This document shows positions 22,135 through 30,307 of a DNA stretch of 40,320 bases, piece by piece (the first letter of the stretch is position 1; the number at the start of each line of letters is the position of its first letter). Made by a program: the position numbers and the translations under genes. The stretch is taken from positions 1 through 40,320 of the forward strand of contig NZ_JALJCK010000025.1 of the NCBI RefSeq assembly GCF_022899355.1. The letters run 5' to 3'. Below the pieces are notes generated by a model, which saw only the letters and a program-made list of their open reading frames with translations, was not told the DNA's origin and ran no database searches. The DNA is from Shinella yambaruensis. GTDB lineage: Bacteria; Pseudomonadota; Alphaproteobacteria; Rhizobiales; Rhizobiaceae.

Positions 22135-22873
22135 AGCAAAAAAACTGGGTCTGGCGATGGCTGTTGCGGGTTCCCTCGCGGGCTTCATCCCGACCAGCAT
22201 CACCCCTGTTGCCCAGGCCCAGTGGGTCGTGACGGACCCCGCCCACACCCTGCAAACCATCGTCGCCGAAGTGGCCCGTGCAGCGGACGCGGCCGCCCAG
22301 ATACAGAACCAAATCAAGCAATACGAGGATATGCTGAAACAGGGACGGATCTTCGATGCCTCTGTCTTCGACAAAATCGTTGGGCTGATTCAGGAACTGG
22401 CCGGCCTGTACGGGCAGAGTCAGGGCCTCGCTGGCCAGTTGCCCGAGTTCGATGAACAGTTCCGCTCGGTTTACAAAGACTATGAAACCTACCTGGCTTC
22501 GATAGGCGAGGAAAAGGACTTTGCCGTCCAGCAATATGACCGCTGGAATAAGACAAACTTCGATTCCATGAGAACGTCGATGCGTTCAGCCGGCATCAAC
22601 GTTTCCGCGATCGATGATGAAGAGGCAGTTCTTGCCCGTTTGGTTGAACGCTCTGCAACCGCCGAGGGGCGCATGCAAGCCGTGCAGGCAGGCAACGAAA
22701 TTGCTGCCATGCAGGTCCAGCAGCTCCAGAAGCTCCGGCTCATGTACAACGACATGATTCAATCTCAGAACCAATACCTGTCCAACGAAGTTGAGCGGCG
22801 CACCATCGAGGATGCATTTCTGGACGACTTCACCGAGGACGAAATGAAAGACGGCCAACGGAGGGGCTTCTGA
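22112..22873 (+). CDS. trbJ: TrbJ (VirB5-like minor pilin protein)
   Basis: 253 aa from ATG 22112 (GAGGTG upstream), overlapping the trbE end by 23 bp. Signal peptide about 1-36 ending AQA|QWVV. The mature part is helical (VAEVARAADAAAQIQNQIKQYEDMLKQG, LRLMYNDMIQSQNQYLSNEVERRTIEDAF). The C-terminus DGQRRGF is nearly repeated in the next gene and carries its ribosome site (GGAGG). Confidence 0.9.
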   Translation: MNNMLSGKAKKLGLAMAVAGSLAGFIPTSITPVAQAQWVVTDPAHTLQTIVAEVARAADAAAQIQNQIKQYEDMLKQGRIFDASVFDKIVGLIQELAGLYGQSQGLAGQLPEFDEQFRSVYKDYETYLASIGEEKDFAVQQYDRWNKTNFDSMRTSMRSAGINVSAIDDEEAVLARLVERSATAEGRMQAVQAGNEIAAMQVQQLQKLRLMYNDMIQSQNQYLSNEVERRTIEDAFLDDFTEDEMKDGQRRGF

Positions 22874-23043
22874 TGACCCCCATGATGAAACTGGCATTAG
22901 CACTGATTTTGACAACGGGTGTTGCGGCCGGGGTAACAGTGGTTGTTATCAAGGCCCCTGATGAGCCATCCACCAGTACCGACTGGGATGAATCTGAGTT
23001 CGAATCCCGCCCGATAAAGGACGGTGACCGGAGGGGCTTCTAA
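22873..23043 (+). CDS. trbK: TrbK-like small membrane/exported protein (possible entry exclusion)
   Basis: 56 aa; ATG overlaps the trbJ stop (TGATG) and its TAA overlaps the trbL start (TAATG). A single hydrophobic N-terminal helix (MKLALALILTTGVAAGVTVVVI) is followed by an acidic tail. In RP4 and Ti plasmids the small gene between trbJ and trbL is trbK, an entry-exclusion lipoprotein; here no lipobox Cys is visible, so the call rests on position and topology. Confidence 0.7.
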   Translation: MTPMMKLALALILTTGVAAGVTVVVIKAPDEPSTSTDWDESEFESRPIKDGDRRGF

Positions 23044-24614
23044 TGAAAAAGCTCTATTGGGCAGGGCCATTGGCCTTAGTCCTATTTGCCGTGTTTTTGT
23101 TTCCCTCTGACCTGTTTGCCCAAGACTTGAGTGAACCATCAACATCGGCGAACAGCTTGATAGAACGGATTGAGGACACTGCGAATGGATGGGCTGATAC
23201 GCTCCGCGAGTATGCGCGAACACTATTTTGGATGCTCGCGCTAATTCAGCTCGTTTTTACCTTCATACCCATGGTGCTGAAAGGAGCCGACTTTGGCGAG
23301 ATAGTGGGGGATTTGGTTCGCTTCATTCTCGTTATAGGTTTCTTCGCTGCTCTTCTTGAGTTCTCTGTCGAATGGGCCACGGCTATTGTCGATTCATTCA
23401 GACAGGCTGGCGGTAGTGCGTCAGGTTTCGGCGATCTTTTGTGGCCCGGCGACATTCTGGTTGAGGGCCTGATGACTGCGGAAGAAGTCAGCAAAGGCAT
23501 GAGCGCGTGGCGTGTCGGGGCAGCAATTGTTATAGGATTTTCTGCGCTGATCATTGCCGCCTGCTATGCATTTATGGCTGCGTTCATGTTCGTTGCGCTT
23601 GTCGAATCTTACATAGTCATCAACGCCAGCGTACTTTTTATGGGGTTTGGAGCAAGCCAGTGGACACGTGAGTACGCCATGGCGATGATCCGCTATGCTT
23701 TTTCTGTTGGTGCCAAGATATTCGTGCTGATCTTGCTCGTTGGCCTGATCAAGGATCAAGCCATCGAATGGAGGGCCGCATATCAAGAGAATAGCGGACG
23801 TGCGGATCTTCTAACCCTGGTGGGGCTGTCTTTGATGTGCGCTTACCTCACCAAAACAATTCCCGACATGGTTCAGGGGTTGATCACTGGCGTTTCTCCT
23901 GGCGGCGGTAGCGCGATCGGCGCTGTAGCTGCTGCCGGTCTTGCCGGCGCTGCAACGGGTGTCGGCGTACTGGGCATGGCGGCATCCAAACTCGGCGCTG
24001 CCACTGAGGGCCTTTCAAAGGCCGTTAAGGGAATGTCCGGTAGCGGCGGGGGATCAACTGGCGCTGCTGTTGGCGGATCAGGTCTTCAGGACGCGATTGG
24101 TAGCAGTCTGCGGGGCGCATCAGCGCCAACTGGAAGTGCAGCAAGTACGCCTGGGGGAACGTCCTCTGGCGAGACCGGCACGAAAGCTGGCACAGCTTCC
24201 AGCCCAAGGGTCGGTGGCGGTTCTCAGATTTCGTCAAAGCCGCCTACGGGTGGAGGCTCACCAGCGACCCCATCGGGATCTGGTCCCAGCTCCGGATCCA
24301 AGTTAGCGAAAGCAGCCCACGGCATCGCAGACGGCGCGTTAAAGATGACTGGGGTTGTCGGTGCAATTACAACACCGGGCATGGAAGGCAGCACGTCGAT
24401 AGGCTTGGCACCCCTGCAAACCAATCCTCCTGGCGAGGACGCTGATTGGGACGGTGGCGACCACGCATCATCCAACAACAATCAGCAAGCGGACAAGCCT
24501 GAAAACACCATTCGTCCAGCCAATGCTGAAACATCAATGGCGGACCTCAAAGTACAGGGCATGGACCGATCGGCAGATCCAGGCAAGCCGCCCACTCAAC
24601 CCTCACCCAGCTAG
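23043..24614 (+). CDS. trbL: TrbL (VirB6-like polytopic inner-membrane protein)
   Basis: 523 aa. Signal-like start ending LFAQD, then about six membrane segments between residues 60 and 290 (LFWMLALIQLVFTFIPMVL, FILVIGFFAALL, AAIVIGFSALIIAACYAFMAAFMFVALVES, KIFVLILLVGLI). The C-terminal 210 residues are Gly/Ser/Pro-rich low-complexity sequence. Forms part of the channel core. A GATAGTGT operator and new promoter region follow. Confidence 0.93.
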   Translation: MKKLYWAGPLALVLFAVFLFPSDLFAQDLSEPSTSANSLIERIEDTANGWADTLREYARTLFWMLALIQLVFTFIPMVLKGADFGEIVGDLVRFILVIGFFAALLEFSVEWATAIVDSFRQAGGSASGFGDLLWPGDILVEGLMTAEEVSKGMSAWRVGAAIVIGFSALIIAACYAFMAAFMFVALVESYIVINASVLFMGFGASQWTREYAMAMIRYAFSVGAKIFVLILLVGLIKDQAIEWRAAYQENSGRADLLTLVGLSLMCAYLTKTIPDMVQGLITGVSPGGGSAIGAVAAAGLAGAATGVGVLGMAASKLGAATEGLSKAVKGMSGSGGGSTGAAVGGSGLQDAIGSSLRGASAPTGSAASTPGGTSSGETGTKAGTASSPRVGGGSQISSKPPTGGGSPATPSGSGPSSGSKLAKAAHGIADGALKMTGVVGAITTPGMEGSTSIGLAPLQTNPPGEDADWDGGDHASSNNNQQADKPENTIRPANAETSMADLKVQGMDRSADPGKPPTQPSPS

Positions 24615-24662
24615 ATAGCACCAACTCCGCGGCACAAACCTCACAGGATAAGTGCGCCCACT

Positions 24663-24682
24663 TTGATAGTGTTTAGACTATA
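24663..24682 (+). promoter_or_regulatory. GATAGTGT operator upstream of trbF
   Basis: TTGATAGTGTTTAGACTATA, in a 94-bp gap between trbL and trbF. It suggests that trbFGHI can be transcribed from a second promoter under the same repressor as trbB. Confidence 0.6.
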
Positions 24683-24708
24683 TTTTACCTCTGACGGGAG
24701 TCATAGAG

Positions 24709-25407
24709 ATGAAGAAAAGGAAAGAGGAAACCCCGGAAAAATCCGGTCTGCCGGACAGCCCCTATCTTTCAGCCAGGCGCGAGTGGAATGAACGATATGG
24801 CGGCTTCATCAAGGCAAAGAACAACTGGCGACTGGTCGCTCTCGGAGCCGTCGCGTGCTCGGCACTTGCTATCGGTGGCCTCATCGCCGTGTCACTGCAA
24901 ACGAAGGTCGTACCGTATGCGGTCGAGCTGAACGGCCATGGTGAAGTTGTTCGCGTCCAGCGGGCGGACGTTATAGCTCGACCCACCAGCAATCAGGTGA
25001 GGGCATCGTTGCGAAGCTGGTTGATTGGCGCACGATCGGTATACACGGATCGTGATGCTCTAAAGCATATGATCGATACGACTTATGCGATGACCCTGCC
25101 GGAAAGCCCTGCCTATCAGGAGCTTGCCACCTTCCATCGAAGCAACAATCCCTACCGGCGCGCACACAAGGGCGAAACGGTCGGCATCGATGTTCATGTC
25201 GTTGTCCCGGTATCTGATGATACGTGGCAAATCGAGTGGACTGAAACCGCCAAGAACGCCTCTGGCAAAGTTGTCGAGACGAAGAACTGGCAGGGCAATT
25301 TCACAATTCTCGTATCGCCTCCCCAAGACGCCCAACAGATCATGGTCAACCCGATGGGCATTTATGTCCGCCAGTTCGCGTGGACCAACCGCTTGCAAAT
25401 CCAATAA
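24709..25407 (+). CDS. trbF: TrbF (VirB8-like channel protein)
   Basis: 232 aa. Cytoplasmic N-terminus (LPDSPYLSARREWNERYGGFIKAKNNWR), one membrane helix at about 45-65 (LVALGAVACSALAIGGLIAVSL), then the periplasmic VirB8 domain. Start supported by TCATAGAG upstream. Bitopic inner-membrane scaffold of the secretion system. Confidence 0.93.
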   Translation: MKKRKEETPEKSGLPDSPYLSARREWNERYGGFIKAKNNWRLVALGAVACSALAIGGLIAVSLQTKVVPYAVELNGHGEVVRVQRADVIARPTSNQVRASLRSWLIGARSVYTDRDALKHMIDTTYAMTLPESPAYQELATFHRSNNPYRRAHKGETVGIDVHVVVPVSDDTWQIEWTETAKNASGKVVETKNWQGNFTILVSPPQDAQQIMVNPMGIYVRQFAWTNRLQIQ

Positions 25408-25427
25408 TCCGCCCGAGGAAATGACGT

Positions 25428-26342
25428 ATGAAACTGCGTAAAAGCGTAACCGCAACAGGCTTTCTGGCCGCTGCCATCTTGCTCCCGCCGTCCGCTGCCT
25501 ATGCACAACAGGTGCCCGCTCTCGAAGCAAACCGCTTGCCCACTGAAGCGCTGATTTCGCCGAACGAAATCTGGCTTGATGGAAAGGAGGCCCACGGTAT
25601 CAACCTTGCGAACGAGTGGAAAACCAACCCGGACAAGCCCCGAAAGGGTGCTGACGGCAGCGTGAAGTACCTCTTCGGCGCAACCCTCCCCACCTTGGTG
25701 TGCACCCCGCTTGAGATTTGCGCGGTCAGGCTTCAGCCTGGAGAAATCGTCAATGACGTTCATGCGGGTGATACCGCTCGGTGGCGCATAACACCGGCGA
25801 CCAGCGGAACAGGGGCAACCTCGACAACCCACGTTGTGGTAAAACCGACAGACGCGGGCCTGACGACCAGCCTCTTCATCAGCACGGATCGCCGCACCTA
25901 CACGATCAAGCTGGCATCGACCCAAAAAGAATGGATCCCGCTGCTGTCATTCGACTATCCGGATGATGTACAGCGCGAGTGGGCTGCCTATCGTGATGCG
26001 CAACAGAACTTTACGAACGCGACGACATTGCCGTCTGGTCAATCGCTCTTGAATCTGAACTTTGATTTCCGGATCAGCGGGGATCGGCCAAGCTGGGTAC
26101 CGCAACGGGTTTATACGGACGGTTCCAAAACCTACATCCAGTTCCCCAATGCGAATTTGCCCGAAGCCCCGGCGCTGGTGGCACTAGGCAAGGGCGGCGT
26201 CTTCAAGGCCCCCCCTACGGAAATGATCAATTATCGAGTGATCGGGGACCGATACATTATCGATCAGGTCGTCGATCGCGTGGCACTGATCACCGGCGTT
26301 GGCCGCCAGCAAACCCGTGTGATCATCGAGAGGGGGCGCTAA
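25428..26342 (+). CDS. trbG: TrbG (VirB9-like outer-membrane complex protein)
   Basis: 304 aa. Signal peptide about 1-26 (LAAAILLPPSAAYAQQ). Body has VirB9/CagX features: EIWLDGKEAHGINLANEW, VKYLFGATLPTLVCTPLEICAVRLQPGE, SFDYP, and the C-terminal VYTDGSKTYIQFPNANLPEAPALVAL with YRVIGDRYIIDQVVDRVALITG. Builds the outer-membrane ring with TrbH and TrbI. Confidence 0.94.
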   Translation: MKLRKSVTATGFLAAAILLPPSAAYAQQVPALEANRLPTEALISPNEIWLDGKEAHGINLANEWKTNPDKPRKGADGSVKYLFGATLPTLVCTPLEICAVRLQPGEIVNDVHAGDTARWRITPATSGTGATSTTHVVVKPTDAGLTTSLFISTDRRTYTIKLASTQKEWIPLLSFDYPDDVQREWAAYRDAQQNFTNATTLPSGQSLLNLNFDFRISGDRPSWVPQRVYTDGSKTYIQFPNANLPEAPALVALGKGGVFKAPPTEMINYRVIGDRYIIDQVVDRVALITGVGRQQTRVIIERGR

Positions 26343-26344
26343 TC

Positions 26345-26821
26345 ATGAAACGTCTAGCTCCGATCCTTTTGACTGCCTCGCTGCTCGCCGGCTGCGCAAC
26401 TACCGGCCCAGGTGCGTCTTACGTTGCGCCGGAAATTTCAGCCGGGGACGCCACCGTACTCGCGACCGATGCAGCCAGGCATTTGGCCCAGCCACTGGCA
26501 CCGGCCCATACAACGCTGTTGCTTCGCCCGGCGAGCGGACGGGAAGAGGTCATGACACCGGCTCTGACGCTTTCCCTCCGTGATGCCGGATTCGGCGTGG
26601 TGATGGCACCGACAAAGCCCCAGAACAGCAGCACAACCGGCCAGGAAGCGGCCGGAACGGCATTGCGCTATCTGGTATCTCCGCTCGATGCCGGCGTGTT
26701 GATGCGGCTGCAATATCAGAACACTGAAGCGGCGCGCTTCTACCCTCGCGCAACCAATGGCGAGTTGTCGCCAGATAGCGCCGCCCCGTTCACGGTCAGG
26801 GAGGCATCCCAAAATGAATGA
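26345..26821 (+). CDS. trbH: TrbH (VirB7-like lipoprotein)
   Basis: 158 aa. Lipoprotein signal with lipobox LLAGC (Cys17). Begins two bases after the trbG stop and overlaps the trbI start by eight bases. In RP4 it is an outer-membrane lipoprotein that stabilises TrbG and TrbI. Confidence 0.88.
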   Translation: MKRLAPILLTASLLAGCATTGPGASYVAPEISAGDATVLATDAARHLAQPLAPAHTTLLLRPASGREEVMTPALTLSLRDAGFGVVMAPTKPQNSSTTGQEAAGTALRYLVSPLDAGVLMRLQYQNTEAARFYPRATNGELSPDSAAPFTVREASQNE

Positions 26822-28127
26822 GAACGACAAGGTTGATCCGATCATTGGCAACGACAGCCCTGACTTTCTGGCGGCACCAAAAAGGGGGAAGGGGGTTCGT
26901 CGCCTGAACAGAGTGCCGCTATTCATTATCGGCGGGTTGGCAATACTGGCCTTCGCAGCGGTCAGCTACACGTTTATCCAGCGCCAAGGAGGTGGTGTTC
27001 GCGGTTCTACGGCAGAGATTCAACCCGGTAGCGTAACGACTACCGCAGTGCCGGCCGTGCGTCCCGAAAACTTTGGCCCGCTGGAGCCGCCAACGCCCGA
27101 CGAAGGCGACCCGGTAGAGGTTACGCCTTCAGATCCCATGCCTGATACCGGCCCTGCTCCTGATCCTGTCAACGAAGACCGCTTGCGTCTTCTTCAGCGG
27201 ATTGAAGAGAACAAGTTTGCCGCGATGGAAGCGGCGCTTACGGCTGAGCCAACGGTGGCGTTCGGCAGCAGTAGCACCCGGAATTCCAGCAACACAGGCG
27301 CGGGAAATGCAGGAACAGGGCCGGGGGCTGGTATGGCCTTGGCTGGCCTGACAGGTGCGGGAACAGGCGCTCGCGGCCGCATTCCTTCAGGACTTGGCCT
27401 TGACGCTCTGGGTGTGGCGGGAGCTGGAGGAAATGCCGATCCAAACAGGCAGGATCACAAGCGTTCGTTCCTGTCACTGGATCCGACACAAACGTATCTA
27501 CCGCACACCCGGCTACCCGCCATTTCCGACAAGGAAGTCAAGGCGGGCACGATCATCCCCGGCGTCATGATAGGTGGCATCAACTCAGATCTTCCGGGGC
27601 AGATCGTCGGCCAGGTCCGGCAGAACGTCTACGACACGGCGTCGGGACAACATCTGTTGATCCCGGCAGGTGCGCGCCTGGTCGGAACCTACGACAGCAC
27701 TGTGACGCTGGGCCAGCGCCGGGTCCTGGTCGCATGGAACCGGGTAATTTATCCGGATGGTTCGTCAGTCTCGCTCGATATGATGCCGGGTGCGGATCAG
27801 AGCGGTTTTGCAGGGTTTGCGGACAAGGTGAACAACCACTATTGGCGGATCTTCGGAAACGCCTTCATGCTCTCGTTGTTCTCTGCCGGCATTCAGCTAT
27901 CGCAACCGGATGGCCCCCGCGACGGTGGCACCTATGACTCGCAGCAGATCATGGCCGCTGAACTCGGCCGCCAGCTCGGGCAGCTTGGGATGGAAATGTC
28001 GCGCCGGAATATGGACATTCAGCCGACACTTGAAATCCGGCCCGGTTACAAGTTCAACATCATGATCACCAAGGACATTATCCTGCCATCATGGACCGGA
28101 CACCCGCTGGCCAGCACGGCGGAATAG
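26814..28127 (+). CDS. trbI: TrbI (VirB10-like channel-spanning protein)
   Basis: 437 aa from ATG 26814, nine bases after GGAGG. One membrane helix at about 37-56 (LFIIGGLAILAFAAVSYTF), a Pro-rich and Gly/Ala-rich periplasmic linker (residues 60-230), then the VirB10 beta-barrel domain: HTRLPAISDKEVKAGTIIPGVMIGGINSDLPGQIVGQVRQNVYDTASGQHLLIPAGARLVGTYDS. Last gene of the trb operon. Confidence 0.95.
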   Translation: MNENDKVDPIIGNDSPDFLAAPKRGKGVRRLNRVPLFIIGGLAILAFAAVSYTFIQRQGGGVRGSTAEIQPGSVTTTAVPAVRPENFGPLEPPTPDEGDPVEVTPSDPMPDTGPAPDPVNEDRLRLLQRIEENKFAAMEAALTAEPTVAFGSSSTRNSSNTGAGNAGTGPGAGMALAGLTGAGTGARGRIPSGLGLDALGVAGAGGNADPNRQDHKRSFLSLDPTQTYLPHTRLPAISDKEVKAGTIIPGVMIGGINSDLPGQIVGQVRQNVYDTASGQHLLIPAGARLVGTYDSTVTLGQRRVLVAWNRVIYPDGSSVSLDMMPGADQSGFAGFADKVNNHYWRIFGNAFMLSLFSAGIQLSQPDGPRDGGTYDSQQIMAAELGRQLGQLGMEMSRRNMDIQPTLEIRPGYKFNIMITKDIILPSWTGHPLASTAE

Positions 28128-28153
28128 ATGCGTGTCTGATTGCAATGCGCTTG

Positions 28154-28177
28154 GGGCCGGTTCGCCGGCCCTTTCTT
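28154..28177 (+). terminator. Terminator of the trb operon
   Basis: GGGCCGG-TTCG-CCGGCCC followed by TTTCTT. UUCG tetraloop; lies between convergent trbI and the gene at 28213. Confidence 0.92.
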
Positions 28178-28212
28178 ATTCAGCAATACTCTCGGCAACG
28201 CCCTTGCTGGTG

Positions 28213-28476
28213 CTAGGCCAGCTTCCTGTAAAGACGCTCGATGTACCGCAGTGCCGCATCAATGAGCATGGGGGCGAAGACCAAAACCGCGAATGCCTGG
28301 ATGAGGACAATCACTGCGGTGCTGCTGAAAGGAAGTGGCTGGCCTGCGAAGATCGCGAGGCCGAAAAGGACCACGGACTGCATCAGGTAGACGACCGCTA
28401 TCAGCATTGCCACGCCGTAAATAACTCGACGGCTTAGGCTCAGGATGCTGTGGAGTAGGTGGAGTACGTATTTCAT
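28213..28476 (-). CDS. Small membrane protein, function unknown
   Basis: 87 aa from ATG 28476 (GAGG upstream); a longer frame upstream lacks support. Two hydrophobic helices near residues 19-45 and 51-72 (VAMLIAVVYLMQSVVLFGLAIFAG; AVIVLIQAFAVLVFAPMLIDAAL). It is the last gene before the convergent trb operon. No family recognised. Confidence 0.72.
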   Translation of the reverse strand: MKYVLHLLHSILSLSRRVIYGVAMLIAVVYLMQSVVLFGLAIFAGQPLPFSSTAVIVLIQAFAVLVFAPMLIDAALRYIERLYRKLA

Positions 28477-28641
28477 GGCGCTTACCTCGATCGTATTTGT
28501 CTGTGGCCGCTTTTCAAGCGGCAAGTAAGCAGGACTGCACCCTTGGGCCGAAAAACCGTGGCGGACGCTGAAAGCGTTGCCTTCCTGCGATGCCGCCAGA
28601 CTGCCACTCGAAGGCAAATCCCGAGCGTAGGTGCCATAACT

Positions 28642-28764
28642 CTACCTTCTCGTTTCCTGCGCCTGAAGAGCATTGTAGATCGTGCTCTTGCTGACCCTGA
28701 GCGTCGCTGCCACGTCCCTGACTGAGAGGCCCTTGCTCATCAGGTCTTGCGCTCTCTTTGGCAT
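28642..28764 (-). CDS. 40-aa helix-turn-helix peptide, probably the C-terminal remnant of a resolvase
   Basis: From ATG 28764: MPKRAQDLMSKGLSVRDVAATLRVSKSTIYNALQ, then a short basic tail. This is the resolvase-type HTH that normally forms the end of a serine recombinase. The frame is open for about 20 codons upstream but encodes nothing like a catalytic domain. Either a decayed recombinase or a tiny DNA-binding protein. Confidence 0.55.
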   Translation of the reverse strand: MPKRAQDLMSKGLSVRDVAATLRVSKSTIYNALQAQETRR

Positions 28765-28817
28765 CACCGCCCGGCAATGACATTTCCAAGGTCGTTTTAT
28801 CCAGCGGATCCCGCATA

Positions 28818-29609
28818 TCAGTGGCTCCCGCCAGGTTGATCAGGGGCCATGGTTTCTGCAAGCGATGCTACAGCTTGCACAAAGGATCCCGCGTCACCGC
28901 CCGCATCGATAAAATCATCCAAAATGCCTGCAAAGTCTTCTAGCTCGGCGTCCCTAAGACGCTGCTTTTGTTCTGCCGCCTCTCGGGCCTCCAAATCGAT
29001 CCTTGAATGACCATAGGCGCGGTCGATCCAGTCTGATGCAAACTGCCGTTCATCGCTTCCATTGGATCCGTAGCCATCCGCCCTGGGGCAACTCAGGAGA
29101 TTGTGAAGCCCCGCCGCATCGCCGATGAATCCTCGTAGCATTTGCTCAGGGTTCATTTTGTAGGCCCGGCAAAGCCTGACAAACTCCGAAGGAACGGCAA
29201 TAGTCACCGGGATTGTCTCGTCAGGGATGAACCTGCCACGCTCGCCGGGGATGACTCCTGACGGCGCATGGAAACCCCTTGGCCGCTCCGCGCATATCCA
29301 GCCCCAGTAAGAACGCCCATCCTGATGGTCCACCCCGTCCAGATCTGGGAAGCGCATCAGGCTTTGGTCGTAGTAGGGCGCGAAATAGAACTTGCCCGGC
29401 CTGCCCGCCATGGCCATGTAGCCGACGCTGTTAATGCGCGCCTGCACATTGCTGTAATTTCGGTGGGGAAACCCGGTAGCCAGGTCCTGTGTCCCCTGTG
29501 ACCATTTGATCGTCAGGATCTCCCCGCCATGGTGATCCTTGCTGATCCCCATCAGCCGCACGTTATGAACGCACGACAGCCTTGAATCCAAAATCGTCCG
29601 AATATCCAC
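28818..29609 (-). CDS. Hypothetical protein, 263 aa
   Basis: GTG start at 29609, seven bases after GGAGG. Begins MDIRTILDSRLSCVHNVRLMGI. A helical segment SEFVRLCRAYKMNPEQMLRGFIGDAAGLHNLL suggests an adaptor- or RHH-like part, and the C-terminus is acidic and coiled. I recognise no family. A repeat-bearing intergenic region lies directly upstream. Confidence 0.72.
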   Translation of the reverse strand: MDIRTILDSRLSCVHNVRLMGISKDHHGGEILTIKWSQGTQDLATGFPHRNYSNVQARINSVGYMAMAGRPGKFYFAPYYDQSLMRFPDLDGVDHQDGRSYWGWICAERPRGFHAPSGVIPGERGRFIPDETIPVTIAVPSEFVRLCRAYKMNPEQMLRGFIGDAAGLHNLLSCPRADGYGSNGSDERQFASDWIDRAYGHSRIDLEAREAAEQKQRLRDAELEDFAGILDDFIDAGGDAGSFVQAVASLAETMAPDQPGGSH

Positions 29610-29630
29610 AAAGCACCCTCCATCCGCGAT

Positions 29631-29685
29631 TAGTCCATTTACTTGTCCATAATTCTAGTTGTCCACAAACTCATCGGTTGTTCCA
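29631..29685. repeat. Four short TTGTCCA-type direct repeats
   Basis: TAGTCCA (29631), TTGTCCA (29643), TTGTCCA (29659) and TTGTTCCA (29678), spaced 12, 16 and 19 bp, in the 93-bp gap between XRE gene 2 and the 28818-29609 gene. Possible operator of the downstream gene. Confidence 0.5.
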
Positions 29686-29702
29686 CTAACCCGCCTCGCT
29701 GC

Positions 29703-29927
29703 CTATGGCTTTAACAACTCATGGAGCGGCACCCCGAGAGCGCGGGACAAAAGCGCCATCTTGGTGATGCTGACCGATGCGCGGCCATTTTCGGCATGAC
29801 TGATAAAACTCTGAGACACGCCGGCCAGTTCTGCCAGCTCCCGTTGGGGAATTCTACCTCTCTTGCGCGCCTGGCGAAGGTTACGCCCGAACAGCATTCG
29901 GTGGTAACGCTGCGTTTCCTCGTACAT
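29703..29927 (-). CDS. XRE-family regulator 2, paralog of the trbA-position regulator
   Basis: 74 aa from ATG 29927; no clear ribosome site. HTH: FGRNLRQARKRGRIPQRELAELAGVSQSFISHAENGRASVSITKMALLSRALGVPLHELLKP. Shares LFGRNLR, SQSFIS, VPL and the terminal LKP with the protein at 17452. As one of two small XRE regulators it may serve as the KorC equivalent for the klcA operator, or bind the shared CACCAAGGGTGC site. Confidence 0.8.
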   Translation of the reverse strand: MYEETQRYHRMLFGRNLRQARKRGRIPQRELAELAGVSQSFISHAENGRASVSITKMALLSRALGVPLHELLKP

Positions 29928-29961
29928 AGCAAAATAGTCATCATGAAAGGAGGAAAAGTAT

Positions 29962-29973
29962 ACACCAAGGGTG
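29962..29973. promoter_or_regulatory. CACCAAGGGTGC operator upstream of XRE gene 2
   Basis: Identical 12-mer to that at 17337-17348. On the minus strand it directly precedes TATACT, a possible -10 for this regulator. Confidence 0.55.
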
Positions 29974-30016
29974 CAACCGGGCTGAAGGTATGAATACTCA
30001 CACGAGAGCAGTCAGC

Positions 30017-30250
30017 TCACCGCCTATGCTGACGCCCCCGCGCCGCCAATCGTTGCTCTATTCTGTCACGCGCCATCTGACGTTCCTCGGCAAACGTGGG
30101 CAAGCTCATCTTCAGTCGGTGCATTTCGGCGCGCTCATCCGGTGCCAGCATGTCCCCCGGATGCAGCTCCAGCAGGCCGCAACTGGCGATACGGGCATCT
30201 GCCATGCGCGTCAGGTCATCGATCCGGGATAAGAGCTCTTGCTTGGTCAT
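30017..30250 (-). CDS. Hypothetical protein, 77 aa
   Basis: ATG 30250 with AGG eight bases upstream. Helical and charged: MTKQELLSRIDDLTRMADARIASCG, then PDERAEMHRLKMSLPTFAEERQMARDRIEQRLAARGRQ. No family recognised. Follows the 30308-30931 gene in the same direction. Confidence 0.65.
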   Translation of the reverse strand: MTKQELLSRIDDLTRMADARIASCGLLELHPGDMLAPDERAEMHRLKMSLPTFAEERQMARDRIEQRLAARGRQHRR

Positions 30251-30307
30251 CGTCTATGCCTGGTTGAGGGTAGGGAAGAGAGGGGAGCCGAACAGCCCCC
30301 CATCTGG

